Origin: Coraliomargarita algicola | GTDB taxonomy: Bacteria > Verrucomicrobiota > Verrucomicrobiia > Opitutales > Coraliomargaritaceae | Reading direction: 5' to 3' | DNA length: 64,000 nt | Assembly (NCBI RefSeq): GCF_033878955.1 | Contig: NZ_CP138858.1 | Coordinates: 1,984,001 to 2,048,000, forward strand | Shown here: one piece after another, positions 62,755 through 64,000 of the stretch | How the letters are laid out: the number at the start of each line of letters is the position of its first letter | How positions within the stretch are numbered: the stretch's first letter is position 1 | Made by a program: the position numbers and the translations under genes | The notes under the pieces: model-generated | Told to the model about the DNA's origin: nothing | Databases searched by the model: none | What the model saw: the letters and a program-made list of their open reading frames with translations, nothing else

Positions 62755-63600
62755 CTAATCTTGTATGTCTAAAATCAATTGTCTGAAATGCTCTTTAAGT
62801 TTATCATATGTATCAATCATGAATTGCCCGCCACAAAACACATAGGACCAATCATCTCCAATTCTGTATGCATATGGACAATGTAAACAGTCATCAAAAA
62901 CATTTGCATATGACTTCCCCCTCCAAATTCGAACGCCTTGCGGGCAATAATCTACGTGCCTAGCCATCCCCCTCTTAACTATCGATCGCCTTGTCGCAGT
63001 GCTAAAGAATCGCTCTTTGATACGATTCGCATGAGCATTATATAACCATTCTTTGTTCTCAACATTTCCGACAATTAACTCACGCAACAGATCCTCGGTA
63101 AGCTCACGATCTCCTTTTGAGAGATCTATTTCGATAGTGGAAAGACCTAGACGTTTAATCTTCTTAAGCTTCCGTTCATCGACCTCGTGAGTGACCTTAA
63201 TTTCAATTAGGAGTTTAGATTCCCCCTTTATGGCAATGATATCTGGAACGATGTCTTCGGTTTTTCGTTCTTCAATAACTTGGTCAAATTCAATCGTTTG
63301 CTCTCCTGCGAGAACAACATGTTCAGCATATGAATCGAATTTTAGAATTACCGCTGGAATTACTATTTTCTTTTCTTTCGATAAGATTTTTTTTGCAGCT
63401 AAGTGAAGTGCTGTTTCGAGTGCAGTTGCACATTCGCCACCACGATAATGAGCAAAGTGGTGCATCGTTTTCTCCCCCTTCTTGGCAACCAAAGGATGCC
63501 CGCAACTAGGGCATGTGCAATTACACGAAAGCCCTTTGTCGACCTTCGAGATATGAATTAGCTCTTCGTCTAAAATTCCGAATGGAAGCTTGAGATTCAT
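62755..63600 (-). CDS. CoiA-like nuclease family protein
   Basis: A 281-residue protein. ATG 63600 gives the start MNLKLPFGILDEELIHISKV. An N-terminal zinc-ribbon-like part CNCTCPSCGHPLVAKKGEKTMHHFAH (about 22-47) is followed by a restriction-endonuclease-like core: an early Glu in ETALHLAAKKIL, PDIIAIKGESKLLIEIKVTH with the PD...ExK residues. A second Cys/His-rich part (DYCPQGVRIWRGK, DCLHCPYAY) is near the end. This resembles the competence protein CoiA family, which acts on DNA taken up or exchanged. Lying in an integrated, AT-rich element, a role in defence, competition or recombination is possible. It is AT-rich compared with the surrounding genes. Confidence 0.8.
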   Translation of the reverse strand: MNLKLPFGILDEELIHISKVDKGLSCNCTCPSCGHPLVAKKGEKTMHHFAHYRGGECATALETALHLAAKKILSKEKKIVIPAVILKFDSYAEHVVLAGEQTIEFDQVIEERKTEDIVPDIIAIKGESKLLIEIKVTHEVDERKLKKIKRLGLSTIEIDLSKGDRELTEDLLRELIVGNVENKEWLYNAHANRIKERFFSTATRRSIVKRGMARHVDYCPQGVRIWRGKSYANVFDDCLHCPYAYRIGDDWSYVFCGGQFMIDTYDKLKEHFRQLILDIQD

Positions 63601-63683
63601 GTTGTCTAACGTGAAGACATATCGACAGAGCAAAAACAGAACCGCAACGAAATAGATACTGCGATTTTTTTTAACCAAAGGAC

Positions 63684-64000
63684 TCAACCCGGAGAGCTGC
63701 AGCCACCCGCCCCCAAAACATCGACCATCTTTGCCTGATTTTCTGCCCTTGCCGCTTCGATCTCCTCCTGACTGTTCTCGAGTCCAGCCAAATATTGAAA
63801 TAAGCGCTGCTGAGTTTTCTCATTCATAAAAACCGTCATACTCTGCCTTTTTTTATGGGCTTTTTTGCGCTTCAAGTAACGCCGAAGAATCCGCCTCAAA
63901 CGATGCTCTGTATCTGGTTCAAGATGTCCCAAACTCTCAATTTGCTGATACTTCTTTAACTGCGCCTCTCCGATCGTCCCCCACCATCGACCGACCGAAA
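63684..64000 (-). CDS. Partial basic protein, start beyond the window
   Basis: An open frame without stop from the window edge to 63684 (about 105 residues seen). The visible part reads RWWGTIGEAQLKKYQQIESLGHLEPDTEHRLRRILRRYLKRKKAHKKRQSMTVFMNEK and ends GAGGCSSPG. It has a basic stretch (RRILRRYLKRKKAHKKRQ) and a helical C-terminus rich in Glu/Ala. Not recognised. A shorter protein starting at Met near 63839 is possible. It is 83 bp upstream of the CoiA-like gene and may be in the same transcript. Confidence 0.55.
   Translation of the reverse strand, partial: SVGRWWGTIGEAQLKKYQQIESLGHLEPDTEHRLRRILRRYLKRKKAHKKRQSMTVFMNEKTQQRLFQYLAGLENSQEEIEAARAENQAKMVDVLGAGGCSSPG

Overview
The window reads as chromosomal DNA of a nitrogen-fixing member of Verrucomicrobiota, most likely class Opitutia (Coraliomargarita/Puniceicoccales-like). 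The main pointers are a 52-residue 'small basic protein' of the Chlamydiae/Verrucomicrobia type (58161-58319), a secreted protein ending in the DxDxDGxxN...EQAFGGDP pattern common in verrucomicrobial exoproteins, RAFSLIEL-type pilin signals, and the gene families present. This assignment is inference from gene content; no rRNA gene is in the window.

Left part (1-3.9 kb): a periplasmic thioredoxin-like protein, a membrane zinc peptidase, a subtilase-like exoprotein and tRNA-Pro(GGG). Nitrogen fixation block (3.9-26.3 kb): modABC molybdate transport, a convergent nifA, then, divergent from nifA, a long plus-strand run nifH-nifD-nifK-dps-ferritin-nifE-nifN-nifB-[2Fe-2S] ferredoxin-nifV-unknown 170-aa gene-flavodoxin-nifJ-draT-draG-nif11. 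Together these bring in Mo, build and insert FeMo-co (B, E, N, V), supply electrons (pyruvate to NifJ to flavodoxin/ferredoxin to NifH), store iron (two ferritin-fold proteins), and switch NifH off by ADP-ribosylation (DraT/DraG). nifU, nifS, nifX, nifZ and nifW are not here. nifD carries a one-base deletion just before the codon of the His ligand of FeMo-co. Three related inverted-repeat elements sit in intergenic gaps of this run.

Carbohydrate and housekeeping part (26.4-39.3 kb): a minus-strand Hsp20-GH130-glycosyltransferase cassette, a second GH130 gene divergent from a GH20-like gene, an orphan sugar-binding protein, a quinone-oxidoreductase-like and a nitronate monooxygenase-like enzyme, SMUG1-type uracil-DNA glycosylase, a SelW-like protein, folK and folB. 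Then two pilT-type ATPase genes, a 7-bp tandem repeat with a flanking two-copy direct repeat, a SWIM/SNF2 helicase, elbB, and the envelope/lipid run rpmF-plsX-fabH-bamD-lptE (46.2-50.2 kb).

Right part: a porin followed by an FMN-binding/PepSY/ApbE cassette (periplasmic flavin electron transfer), psd, a CLC channel of possible fluoride type, mgtE, the small basic protein, an unknown membrane protein and a pilin-like protein. At 60258-60603 lies tmRNA; a tyrosine recombinase whose reading frame runs into the tmRNA 3' end marks the start of an integrated element that continues past the end of the window, with an excisionase-like gene, a small HTH-like protein and a CoiA-like nuclease gene.
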